In this document: positions 10,053 to 17,768 of the stretch, one piece after another
How positions within the stretch are numbered: position 1 is the stretch's first letter
Layout: every line of letters starts with the position of its first letter
Assembly: GCA_016218815.1 (NCBI GenBank)
Contig: JACRCX010000141.1
Span: forward strand, 1 to 56,193
DNA from: Deltaproteobacteria bacterium
GTDB taxonomy: Bacteria; Myxococcota_A; Polyangia; DRWM01; JAAZOP01
Reading direction: 5' to 3'
Length of the DNA: 56,193 nucleotides
Program-made: the position numbers and the translations under genes
The notes under the pieces: generated by a model
Told to the model about the DNA's origin: nothing
The model's database searches: none
The model's input: the letters and a program-made list of their open reading frames with translations, nothing else

Positions 10053-10955
10053 ATGCCTCGTCGGGGATACGAATCGTCGACCCTCGTGGCGCTCCCGCTG
10101 CTCGCCGCGGTCCTCGCCGTCGCGTGTGCGCCGGCCGAGGTTCCGCGCGGACGCCGGCGACCGGCACTTTCGGCCGCAGCCACGCCGGAAAAGGCGCCGC
10201 CCCGCCTCGTATTCCTGCCGCCCGACGACCGGGACGGTACCGGGGGAACCGCGACCGGGATCACGGCCGTCGCCCCGCCCGACGCGCGCGTCCGTCCCGC
10301 CGACGACCTCGGAGCAGCGACGTTCGTGGCCCTCGACGCGCATGCGGCGAACGTTCCCGTACCGGCCGCCCGCGACACCGTCAGCGGCGGGCCGACATCG
10401 CCTCCCGAAGCGCAGCCGATCGTGCGGGAGATGCAAGCGCCTGCCGCCCCGGCCACTCCCGACCCGTCACCTACGCCGGAGGCGCGAGCGGCCGCGGCGG
10501 CCCATGCTCCCGTCCCGCAGGAAGCGCCGCCGCTCTCGGCGGAAGCGGAAAAGGCCGAGGACTTCGCCCTCGCCGGCCGGCCCCAGGACGGCCGGCCCGG
10601 CGGCGACGAAGGGCGCGCGGAAGCCGCCTCCGAGACCGTCGAGGGCTCGGGCGCCTCGTCCGACGTCCGCCAGATCCTGCGCGGGCAGCAGGCCACGCTC
10701 CAACGCTGCTACGACGCGCTCCAGCTTCGCGCCCCCGGCACGGGCGGCGGCATGGTGACCATCCGCCTGACGCTCGACCCCGCGGGCCGGGTGCAGTCCG
10801 TCGACATCGTCGGGGGCACGGTCGACGAGGCCGAGTTCAACCGCTGTGTGCTTGACCACCTCCGCCGGCTGGCCTTCCCCCGCGCCGACTCCGCCGCGAT
10901 CGTCACGTGGCCGTTCCGCTTCGGTTCCGGCGCCGCCGCCCCGGGTATCGAATAG
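10053..10955 (+). CDS. Lipoprotein with AgmX/TonB-like C-terminal domain
   Basis: Protein of 300 residues; TAAGGAGG lies about eight bases before ATG 10053. A lipoprotein signal ends in AAVLAVACAPA. Residues 35-200 are low-complexity Pro/Ala/Arg linker. Residues 205-300 (VRQILRGQQATLQRCYD through VTWPFRFGSG) match the domain found at the C-terminus of AgmX/PglI adventurous-motility proteins and related energy transducers, with the typical Q-x-x-L-x-R-C-Y and F-x-x-C-V-x-x-x-L-R. The two cysteines probably form a disulfide. Inference: cell-envelope protein spanning or bound to the peptidoglycan. Confidence 0.75.
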   Translation: MPRRGYESSTLVALPLLAAVLAVACAPAEVPRGRRRPALSAAATPEKAPPRLVFLPPDDRDGTGGTATGITAVAPPDARVRPADDLGAATFVALDAHAANVPVPAARDTVSGGPTSPPEAQPIVREMQAPAAPATPDPSPTPEARAAAAAHAPVPQEAPPLSAEAEKAEDFALAGRPQDGRPGGDEGRAEAASETVEGSGASSDVRQILRGQQATLQRCYDALQLRAPGTGGGMVTIRLTLDPAGRVQSVDIVGGTVDEAEFNRCVLDHLRRLAFPRADSAAIVTWPFRFGSGAAAPGIE

Positions 10956-10964
10956 GGGCGCCAC

Positions 10965-10993
10965 GTAGCCCTGAGCGAAGTGAGTCGAAGGGC
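10965..10993. terminator. REP-like imperfect palindrome between convergent genes
   Basis: GCCCTGAGCGAAGTGAG followed by TCGAAGGGC gives a hairpin with GCCCT/AGGGC ends and an imperfect interior. It fills the 39-base gap between two convergent stop codons (10955 and 10995), the right place for a bidirectional terminator, although it has no U-tract. Similar CCCTGAGCG...TCGAAGGG palindromes recur in many bacterial genomes as intergenic repeats. Confidence 0.45.
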
Positions 10994-10994
10994 C

Positions 10995-11969
10995 CTACCT
11001 CTTCCGGTACACCATCGACCGCCGCTCGCCGCGCCGCATGACCTCCACGCGGATCTCGTCTGCCATCCGCAGCAGCCCGTACGCCCGCAGCACGTTGTCC
11101 ATGCTCGTCATCGGCAACCCGTTGACCGCCGCAATCACGTCGCCGTTCCGGAGGCCGAGCAGCCCGGCCAGGCCGTCCGGCCGTACGCCGAACAGCCGGA
11201 AGCCCACCACCGCGTCGCCGTCCTTCGCCGGCACGACCCGCATCCCGGCGATGAACGGTTCCGGGTCGTCCGCGACCGTCGCGAACAGGCTCTGCAGCAC
11301 GTCGTACTCGCCTTCGGACCTGCGCACGATCCCCCTGGCCATCGCCTCCGCCCGGACCCGGTCCGGCTCGGCCGTTGCCGCGTCCGGAGCCGCCGTCTCC
11401 GTGCCGCTCGCGGCATTCTCCGCCGCCGGCCCCGCGGCGACCGTCCCCGCCGCCGACCGGCCGGGATCGCGCAGATCGAGGTAGCACTCCGGCGCGTTGC
11501 CCGGGCCGCGCAGGTAGATCCGCTCGCGCGCGATCCGCGTCACCACGGCATCGTCCAGGTGGTCGCCGACCCGGACCTCGGCCGTTCCGCCGGGCGCCGC
11601 GATCGACGCGAAGCTCCGCCCCGGGTCGGCGTGGGCCGCCACGAGCGCCACCACGCGCCACGGCAGCACGCACGGTGCCGGAGCCACTCCTACTTGCGTG
11701 CGCGCCGGTTGCGGCACCGGGTCGGGAGCCGCCGCCGCGGACGGTTCCGGCGGCAGGGGAAACAGTCCCGCCGCCAGCAGTTCGTCCGCCGTGACCGGCC
11801 GTCGTCCGTCGTCGAGCGTCGGGGGCGATTCGACCGCGCGAATCCCGCCGCTCAGGTCCACACCCTCCGTCGCCGCCTGCAACGTCGAGTCGCCGATGCC
11901 TCGCGCCGCGAACCACGCCGCCAGCACCGTCAGCGATGCCGACGCCAGCCACGTCACCGCGTGCAGCAT
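10995..11969 (-). CDS. gspC: Type II secretion GspC-like protein with C-terminal PDZ domain
   Basis: Inner-membrane protein of 324 residues. One N-terminal membrane segment (about residues 3-22), then a periplasmic HR-type region around residues 80-165 (VALVAAHADPGRSFASIA..., a small beta domain), a linker rich in Ala and Pro, and a C-terminal PDZ domain (about 240-320: GFRLFGVRPDGLAGLLGL, NGDVIAAVNGLPM). GspC links the inner-membrane platform to secretin GspD. ATG 11969 is chosen because GGGGGGAAAC precedes it and the membrane segment follows directly; an in-frame ATG lies nine codons earlier. No other gsp gene is nearby, so it is an orphan copy or is separated from its operon. Confidence 0.8.
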   Translation of the reverse strand: MLHAVTWLASASLTVLAAWFAARGIGDSTLQAATEGVDLSGGIRAVESPPTLDDGRRPVTADELLAAGLFPLPPEPSAAAAPDPVPQPARTQVGVAPAPCVLPWRVVALVAAHADPGRSFASIAAPGGTAEVRVGDHLDDAVVTRIARERIYLRGPGNAPECYLDLRDPGRSAAGTVAAGPAAENAASGTETAAPDAATAEPDRVRAEAMARGIVRRSEGEYDVLQSLFATVADDPEPFIAGMRVVPAKDGDAVVGFRLFGVRPDGLAGLLGLRNGDVIAAVNGLPMTSMDNVLRAYGLLRMADEIRVEVMRRGERRSMVYRKR

Positions 11970-12201
11970 GTTTCCCCCCGTCCCGGCCGACCGCACGGCC
12001 CGCCCGCGCGCCGGATCGTCAGCCGGGTCGGCGCGAGGCCCCGGCGTCGTGACAACCCGTCAATCGCGCCGGAACCCCCTTCGCCTCGTCGAATCGGCCC
12101 GTTCGTCCTGTTGTGCATCCCACCGTCTCCTCCGGACGGGAGGAGGTAGCAGGGTGCGTGCCACATCCCGGCCCGGATGCCGCCACGTGGCGCGCGCCTC
12201 C

Positions 12202-12236
12202 GGACCAGGAACCAACAACCAAGAACCAGCGACTGG
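12202..12236. repeat. Heptamer array A, next to the glyQS stop codon
   Basis: Five degenerate tandem heptamers: GGACCAG, GAACCAA, CAACCAA, GAACCAG, CGACTGG. It lies five bases beyond the glyQS stop. Its left boundary CGCCTCCGGACCA is nearly shared with the array at 13774. Confidence 0.7.
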
Positions 12237-12241
12237 AAACG

Positions 12242-13699
12242 TCAGGCCCCCAGGTCGAGCCGTTTCTTGACGACATCCACGGCGTCGTCGATCCGGATCC
12301 TCTCCTGCTTCATCGTGTCGCGGTCGCGGATCGTGACCGTGCCGTCTTCCTTCGTCTGACCGTCGATCGTCAGGCAGTACGGCGTCCCCGCCTCGTCGTG
12401 CCGCCGGTAGCGCTTGCCGATCGAATGCTGCTCGTCGTACCGCGCGTTGATCCCGGCGCGGAAGAAGCGCTTCACGATGTCCCGTGCCGCCTCCGGCAGC
12501 CCGTCCTTCTTCACCAGGGGGAAGACCGCGGCCTTGATCGGCGCCAGCCGCGGGTGCAGCCGCAGCACGACGCGCGCCTCCCCCCCCGGCTCCGTCGCCG
12601 GCTCCTCGTCGTAGGCGTCGCACAGGAACATCAGCACCGAGCGCGTCGCGCCCGCCGACGGCTCGATCACGTACGGCACGTACCGCCGCCCCGGCTTGCC
12701 GGTCTCCGGATCGGTCGCGTTCTGGTCGAAGTACGAGAGCTTCTTGCCCGAGTGCTCCGAGTGCTTGCGCAGGTCGTAGTCGGTGCGCGACGCGATGCCT
12801 TCCAGCTCGTCCCAGCCCCAAGGGAAGAAGTACTCCAGGTCGTAGCAGTCGTCGGCGTAGTGCGCCAGCTCGTCCTTCTCGTGCCGGCGCAGCCGCACGT
12901 CGTCCTTCTTGTTGAGGTAGCGGCGGTACCACCCGATGCGTTCTGCGGTCCAGTGGTCCATCCACTTCCCCTGCGTCCCGGGCTCGCAGAAGAACTCGAT
13001 CTCCATCTGCTCGAACTCGACCGAGCGGAAGATGAAGTGCTCGACGGTGACCTCGTTGCGGAACGACTTCCCGGCCTGCGCGATGCCGAACGGGACCTTC
13101 ATCGACATCGTCGACTGCACGTTCTCGAACTGCACGAACATCGCCTGCGCCGTCTCCGGCCGGAGGTAGATCGTGCTGTCCGCCGCCTCGACGGGCCCGA
13201 GGTTGGTGCGGAACATGAGATTGAACATCCGCTCCTCGGAGAGCTCCGCCGAGCCGCACACGGGGCAGACGTAGCCGCGATCGGCGACCTTGCGCAGCTT
13301 CTTGCCGCCCCGCTTCCCCCCCTCCACGTACTCGACCTCCGTCCCCTTCTCCACCTTCGGCGCCTTGTCGGCGCGGAACCGCTCCTTGCAGTTCTTGCAG
13401 TCCACCAAGGGGTCCTGGAAGCCGGCCACGTGCCCCGACGCCTCCCACACCCGCGGGTGCATCATGATCGAGGCGTCGATGCCGACGATGTCCTCGCGCT
13501 CGTACACCACCGACCGCCACCACTCGGCCATCACGTTCTTCTTGAGCTCCGCCCCCAGCGGGCCGTAGTCGTAGCAGCTCCGCAGGCCGCCATAGATCTC
13601 GCTCGACGGGAAGATGAAGCCGCGCCGCTTGCACAGCGACACGACCTTCGTCATCTTCTCCTCCCCCGCCTTCTTGTCCACCACTCGCTCCTCGCTCAT
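12242..13699 (-). CDS. glyQS: Glycyl-tRNA synthetase, alpha2 single-chain type
   Basis: Class II aminoacyl-tRNA synthetase of 485 residues charging tRNA-Gly; cytosolic homodimer. The opening KRRGFIFPSSEIYGGLRSCYDYGPLG is motif 1 of the archaeal/eukaryotic/Bacillus-type enzyme, distinct from the alpha2beta2 enzyme. The insertion carries CxxC pairs (CKNCKERF, VCPVCGSAE), then motif 2 region (QTARAMFVQFENV-type sequence, GKSFRNE) and the C-terminal HGTP anticodon domain (LAPIKAAVFPLVKKDG). ATG 13699 has AGGAG seven bases upstream; the open frame continues further upstream only as an antisense shadow of the CoA-transferase gene. Divergent from that gene across 165 bases. Confidence 0.95.
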   Translation of the reverse strand: MSEERVVDKKAGEEKMTKVVSLCKRRGFIFPSSEIYGGLRSCYDYGPLGAELKKNVMAEWWRSVVYEREDIVGIDASIMMHPRVWEASGHVAGFQDPLVDCKNCKERFRADKAPKVEKGTEVEYVEGGKRGGKKLRKVADRGYVCPVCGSAELSEERMFNLMFRTNLGPVEAADSTIYLRPETAQAMFVQFENVQSTMSMKVPFGIAQAGKSFRNEVTVEHFIFRSVEFEQMEIEFFCEPGTQGKWMDHWTAERIGWYRRYLNKKDDVRLRRHEKDELAHYADDCYDLEYFFPWGWDELEGIASRTDYDLRKHSEHSGKKLSYFDQNATDPETGKPGRRYVPYVIEPSAGATRSVLMFLCDAYDEEPATEPGGEARVVLRLHPRLAPIKAAVFPLVKKDGLPEAARDIVKRFFRAGINARYDEQHSIGKRYRRHDEAGTPYCLTIDGQTKEDGTVTIRDRDTMKQERIRIDDAVDVVKKRLDLGA

Positions 13700-13773
13700 C
13701 GTGTTCTCCTGTTCGCCGTCTCCCCCGCGCCGCGCCTTATACCATCGCCTCCCACCCGAATCGACACACCTCC

Positions 13774-13808
13774 GGACCAACAACTTGACCCCGACGACCA
13801 ACCAACAA
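13774..13808. repeat. Heptamer array B in the glyQS/CoA-transferase divergent gap
   Basis: Tandem units GGACCAA, CAACTTG, ACCCCGA, CGACCAA, CCAACAA. It matches the array at 31344-31378 unit by unit, in the same register, differing at only a few bases although they lie 17 kb apart. Confidence 0.75.
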
Positions 13809-13864
13809 CCCCTCCTCCGCCCAGGCTCTTGCCCGCAGACCACCCCTGCGCCAAAGTCCCCCCC

Positions 13865-15049
13865 ATGCACTCTCTCCACATTCCCCTCTCCGGCCTTCGC
13901 GTCCTCGAAACGGCCACCCTCCTCCCCGGCCCGTGGGCCTCGCGCATCCTCGCCGAGCTGGGCGCGGACGTGGTCAAGATCGAGCCGCCCGGCGGAGACC
14001 CCGCCCGGCACTACCCGCCCCACCGCGGCGGCGTCGGGCACCTGCACCTCCTGCTCAACGCCGGCAAGAAGAGCGTCGTGCTCGACCTCAAGCTCCCCGC
14101 CGACCGCGACGACTTCCTCGGACTCGTCCGCGGCGCCGACGTTCTCATCGAGAGCTGGCGCCCCGGCGTCGCCGAGCGTCTCGGCCTCGACTGGGCCGTC
14201 CTCGCCGCGGTCAACCCTCGTCTCGTCGCCTGCTCCATCACCGGCTGGGGTCACGAAGGGCCCCGGCGCCTGCTTCCCGGACACGACATCAACTATCAGG
14301 CCTGGGCCGGGCACCTCGCCCTGACGGGCGATCCCCGGACCGGCCCCGCCATTCCCTCCGTCCAGCTCGCCGACCTCGGCGGCGGCACCTTCCCCGCGGT
14401 GATCGGCATCCTCGCGGCGCTGCGCGAGCGCGACGCGACCGGCCGCGGCCGGCGCCTCGACGTCTCCATGGCCGTCGGCGCCGTGTCCCTGGGCGTCATG
14501 TCCCTCGGCCTCGTCGATGCCGGCATCCGCTCGCCCGGCCCCGGGGAAGGACCCCTGACCGGCGCGCTTGCCAACTACCGCATCTACCCGACCAAGGACG
14601 GCCTGCTTGCGGTGGGATGCCTGGAGCCGAAGTTCTGGGCCGAGCTGTGCAGGGCCCTTGGACTTCCCGACCTCGCCGGCGACGCCTTCGCCCTGGGCGA
14701 GCGACGGGACGAGGTCGTCCGGCAGGTCGAGGCGAAGTTCGCCGAGGCGACCGCGGTCGAGTGGGAAGAGCGGTTGCGAGGCGTGGAGACCTGCGTCGAG
14801 CGCATCCGCACGCCGGAGGAGGTGCTGGCCGATCCGTGGCTGCGCGAGACCGGCGTGGCCTACGTGCAGCCCGATCCCGCCGGCGCCCCGATGGTGCACT
14901 TCCGCGCGCTTCCGTGCTGGAGTGGCGGCGCCGTGCTGGGCCCGGCGCCGGCCTTAGGAGAGCACGGCGAGCCTCCTTGCCCTCCTCCTACCTTCGAGTA
15001 TCCTACGCGCGGTCGCGGAGCGTCGCGGCCGCCGGGAGGTCAACGATGA
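13865..15049 (+). CDS. Class III CoA-transferase, CaiB/BaiF family
   Basis: Enzyme of 394 residues moving CoA between carboxylic acids through a covalent aspartyl intermediate. Family hallmarks: PLSGLRVLETATLLPGPWA at the N-terminus, LAELGADVVKIEPPGGDP, SVVLDLK, ADVLIESWRPGVAERLGL, and QLADLGGGTFPAVIG, whose Asp is the expected catalytic residue, then GRGRRLDVSMA. Closest in layout to alpha-methylacyl-CoA racemase-like or succinyl-CoA-dependent members, but the substrate cannot be read from sequence. ATG 13865 is the first start after the promoter gap; the much longer open frame upstream is antisense to glyQS. The stop overlaps the next start by ATGA. Confidence 0.9.
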   Translation: MHSLHIPLSGLRVLETATLLPGPWASRILAELGADVVKIEPPGGDPARHYPPHRGGVGHLHLLLNAGKKSVVLDLKLPADRDDFLGLVRGADVLIESWRPGVAERLGLDWAVLAAVNPRLVACSITGWGHEGPRRLLPGHDINYQAWAGHLALTGDPRTGPAIPSVQLADLGGGTFPAVIGILAALRERDATGRGRRLDVSMAVGAVSLGVMSLGLVDAGIRSPGPGEGPLTGALANYRIYPTKDGLLAVGCLEPKFWAELCRALGLPDLAGDAFALGERRDEVVRQVEAKFAEATAVEWEERLRGVETCVERIRTPEEVLADPWLRETGVAYVQPDPAGAPMVHFRALPCWSGGAVLGPAPALGEHGEPPCPPPTFEYPTRGRGASRPPGGQR

Positions 15050-15993
15050 TGCGCAACGCCGGAAGCTGGGGTCTCGCTCTCCTGGGGCTGGCGGCCTCGG
15101 CCGCGACGGGGTGCGGCGGCTCGGCGCGGTGCGATCCGGCGTGCCGCCCGGGATTCGAATGCTACTACGGCATCTGCGCGCCCGCCGCACCGACGGACGG
15201 CGGCGTGGACACGACCGGCGACGTCGCGGAGGCCGAGGACGTGATCCCGCCCGGCGACGAGGGCGTCGGGGAGACGGTCGAGATCATCGACGTGATCGAC
15301 ACGCACGAGACCGGCACCTGCACCGGCCCCGGCGACTGCGGCGACGGCGACCTCTGCACCCAGGACCTGTGCGACACCGTCACCGGGAACTGCTACCACC
15401 CGCCGGCCCCCGATGGCACCGGCTGCGAGGACGACTTCGACTCCTGCACCAACGACGTCTGCCGCGGCGGCTACTGCGCCCACGAGTCCACCGGCGACTG
15501 CTGTTCGCGCGACGCCGACTGCATGTGGCCCGACCATCTCTGGGAGTGCGACACCGCCACCGGTACCTGTTACGACCCGCCTCAGGGCGAGTTCTGCGCG
15601 CCGTGCACCAACCGCAGCAACTGCGGCGACGGCGGCGACGCCTCCGACGACTTGTGCGTCTGGTACACCACGGCCTCGCACGGCTGCTCCAAGGACTGCC
15701 TCGACGACCTCGATTGCCCCGGCGCGGCGATCTGCTGGTTCACCGACGGCGAGTCCGTCAATCGCCCCTGCGAGCCGACCGACTCCGGTTGCCTGTGCGC
15801 CTCGCGCCTCGGGAGCTGCGAGCCGATCTCGCGCTTCGGCGACTTCTGCATGGCGGACGCCATGTGCCGCACCTGCGGCCCGCCTTGCGACGTGCTCGTC
15901 TGCCCGAGCGGCTACTGCACCTGGAACTGCGACACGGATGCCGACTGCGTCTGGGGCGCCGTCTGCGACGGCGGCGTCTGCGTCACCGGGTAG
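15046..15993 (+). CDS. Cysteine-rich secreted lipoprotein
   Basis: Protein of 315 residues with a lipoprotein signal (MMRNAGSWGLALLGLAASA, then ATGC-GG). The mature chain holds more than 35 cysteines in repeats such as CDPACRPGFECYYGICAP, GDCGDGDLCTQDLCD and C-x4-C-x5-C, which resemble the small disulfide-knot modules common in surface lipoproteins of Myxococcota and relatives. A Thr/Asp/Glu-rich linker spans residues 50-95. GGGAGGT sits six bases before ATG 15046, which overlaps the CoA-transferase stop; ATG 15049 is equally possible. No enzymatic motif. It ends three bases from the convergent VWA gene. Confidence 0.75.
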   Translation: MMRNAGSWGLALLGLAASAATGCGGSARCDPACRPGFECYYGICAPAAPTDGGVDTTGDVAEAEDVIPPGDEGVGETVEIIDVIDTHETGTCTGPGDCGDGDLCTQDLCDTVTGNCYHPPAPDGTGCEDDFDSCTNDVCRGGYCAHESTGDCCSRDADCMWPDHLWECDTATGTCYDPPQGEFCAPCTNRSNCGDGGDASDDLCVWYTTASHGCSKDCLDDLDCPGAAICWFTDGESVNRPCEPTDSGCLCASRLGSCEPISRFGDFCMADAMCRTCGPPCDVLVCPSGYCTWNCDTDADCVWGAVCDGGVCVTG

Positions 15994-15996
15994 GCT

Positions 15997-17544
15997 CTAG
16001 TTCCCCCACACCCCGCGGAACGAGTCCGAGTGGATCTCCAGGATCTGCTCGCTCTCCTCGTCGCTCCATTCGTACGCCGGCGGCGGCGCCGCGGGCATGG
16101 CCGCGGGCGCCTCGGAGCCGGACAACCCGCCGGTCCCTCCAGGATACCCCGTCGTCCCCGTCGCCGTCTGTTGGTCGCCCGGCGTCGTCGTCGGCACCGT
16201 CGTGGCGCCCACCCCGTCCCGGTCCAGGGCGCTCGCCGCCGCCTCGCGCGCCCGCCGCGCCAGCTCCTCGTCGGCGTGCTCCACCGCCCCCCGCAGCTCC
16301 TCCATCCGGCCCCACTCGTCCCGCTCCGCCAGCTGCTCGTCCGACAGGTTGATCGTCTGCCGGTAGATCGTCATCCCGTCGTCCAGCACCCGCCCCGCCG
16401 CCGCGAGGTCGCCCCGCCGCATGTCCTCCGCCGCCTCGATCGTCGCCAGGTGCGCGTGCACCGTCGCCAGCCGTTCCGCGACGACCTTGTTCGCCGCCGC
16501 CGCGACCGCCTCGGCATCCTCGCTCGCCCGGATGCCCACGTACCACGTCTTCTCCTGGTATCCCGACTCGCCGTACACGTCGAGGTACCGGATCTTGACG
16601 TCCGCCAGCTCGACCCGCGCGTCGTGGCTCCGCTCGCCGTGCCCCATGCGCAGCAGGACCTCGCGCTCCTTGCCGCCCACCAGGTCGCCCAGCGCGATCA
16701 CCGCCTCGCGTCCCGGCGAGAGGTCGTCCCATCCCGCGATCTCCAGGATCTCGATCCCCGGCCCCGGGACCACCTCCAGGCTCACGCTGCGCGCCACGAG
16801 CGTCTCGAGCTTCAGGATCTCGTTCTGGAACCGCTCGGCGATCTGCTCCGAGTCCTTGAGGAACGCGTAGGAGCCGTTGGACGCGCGCGCCATGTCCCCC
16901 AGCAGCGCTTCGTCGAACTCGATCCCCAGCCCGAAGGCGATGATCGGCATCCCCTGGCTCCCCGCCAGCATGGCCATGTCCACCAGCCCCATCGGGTCGT
17001 TGGGCTTTCCGTCCGACAGCAGGATCATCCGCGATAGATGCTCCTGGTTTCGCCACTCGGCCGTCGCCTCCAGCGCCGCGGCGAGCCCGGCCCGCATATC
17101 GGTCGTCCCCGCCGCCTCGATCTTCTCGACCGCGTCGTACAGCTCCGTCGGCGGCACGTCGGAATCCCACGTGCCGCGGCCGAGCACCTTGGCCACCGAG
17201 CCGAACGAGACGATCGCCACGCTGTCGCCGCTGTGCAGCCGGCCCAGGACGTCCGCCACGGAGTCCTTGGCCGCGAGGATCGGATCGCCGTCCATCGAGC
17301 CCGAGGTGTCCATCACGATCGCCAGGTTGAGCGGCGGGCGCTGCGCCCGCGCCGGCTGCTCGGCCCGCACCTTCACCTGCAGGACCACTTCGCCCGCCTG
17401 CCCCGCCATGATCACCGGCTTGTCGACCGCCGTCTCGACGCTGACCAGCCCGGGATCCACCTTCGGCCGCTCGGGACACCCGGCCAAGAGCGCGAACCCC
17501 GCGGCAAGCGTCGCCAGCCGCGCCGACGAAATCCTTCCGTTCAT
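15997..17544 (-). CDS. Lipoprotein with von Willebrand factor A domain
   Basis: Protein of 515 residues, lipobox ALLAGC after a short basic start. Residues 35-75 form a beta strand region, then a VWA domain (about 75-260) with a complete MIDAS motif DTSGSMDG, Thr in the second loop (GTTDMRAGL) and Asp in LLSDGKPNDP. This matches the YfbK-type secreted VWA proteins. A C-terminal helical region (residues 350-440) and a Gly/Thr-rich linker follow. AGGAGG lies six bases before ATG 17544 but abuts the in-frame ATG 17550, so 17544 is preferred. Probably a metal-dependent adhesion or scaffold protein on the cell surface. Confidence 0.85.
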   Translation of the reverse strand: MNGRISSARLATLAAGFALLAGCPERPKVDPGLVSVETAVDKPVIMAGQAGEVVLQVKVRAEQPARAQRPPLNLAIVMDTSGSMDGDPILAAKDSVADVLGRLHSGDSVAIVSFGSVAKVLGRGTWDSDVPPTELYDAVEKIEAAGTTDMRAGLAAALEATAEWRNQEHLSRMILLSDGKPNDPMGLVDMAMLAGSQGMPIIAFGLGIEFDEALLGDMARASNGSYAFLKDSEQIAERFQNEILKLETLVARSVSLEVVPGPGIEILEIAGWDDLSPGREAVIALGDLVGGKEREVLLRMGHGERSHDARVELADVKIRYLDVYGESGYQEKTWYVGIRASEDAEAVAAAANKVVAERLATVHAHLATIEAAEDMRRGDLAAAGRVLDDGMTIYRQTINLSDEQLAERDEWGRMEELRGAVEHADEELARRAREAAASALDRDGVGATTVPTTTPGDQQTATGTTGYPGGTGGLSGSEAPAAMPAAPPPAYEWSDEESEQILEIHSDSFRGVWGN

Positions 17545-17683
17545 GCGCATCCTCCTCGCCGGCCGCCGCCGACGGCCCGCATCCTACGCACCGCCCGCGG
17601 ACCGCGATCTGCCCCCGCCGCGCCCTCGCCCCGGCAATCTGCTACGGCCGGCGTGCCTTTGGCAACCCGCCTTCGCCCTGCGC

Positions 17684-17707
17684 TGGTGCGTTGGTGCGTT
17701 GGTGCGG
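17684..17707. repeat. Short octamer tandem repeat
   Basis: Three octamers, TGGTGCGT twice and TGGTGCGG once, in the 224-base gap between the VWA gene and the IgGFc-binding lipoprotein. The complementary strand reads as ACGCACCA units, similar in composition to the GGACCAA heptamers elsewhere, but with period eight. Otherwise the gap holds only the ribosome site of the next gene. Confidence 0.5.
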
Positions 17708-17768
17708 TGGAGCGTCCGTGCTACGCTTGCGTGGTACGGTGGTTCTTTGCCGGCGAAGGAGTCCCGTC

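Noticed and set aside
12113..13864. 584-codon upstream extension of the CoA-transferase frame
   Set aside because: It is antisense to glyQS and crosses heptamer array B; the family start is at 13865.
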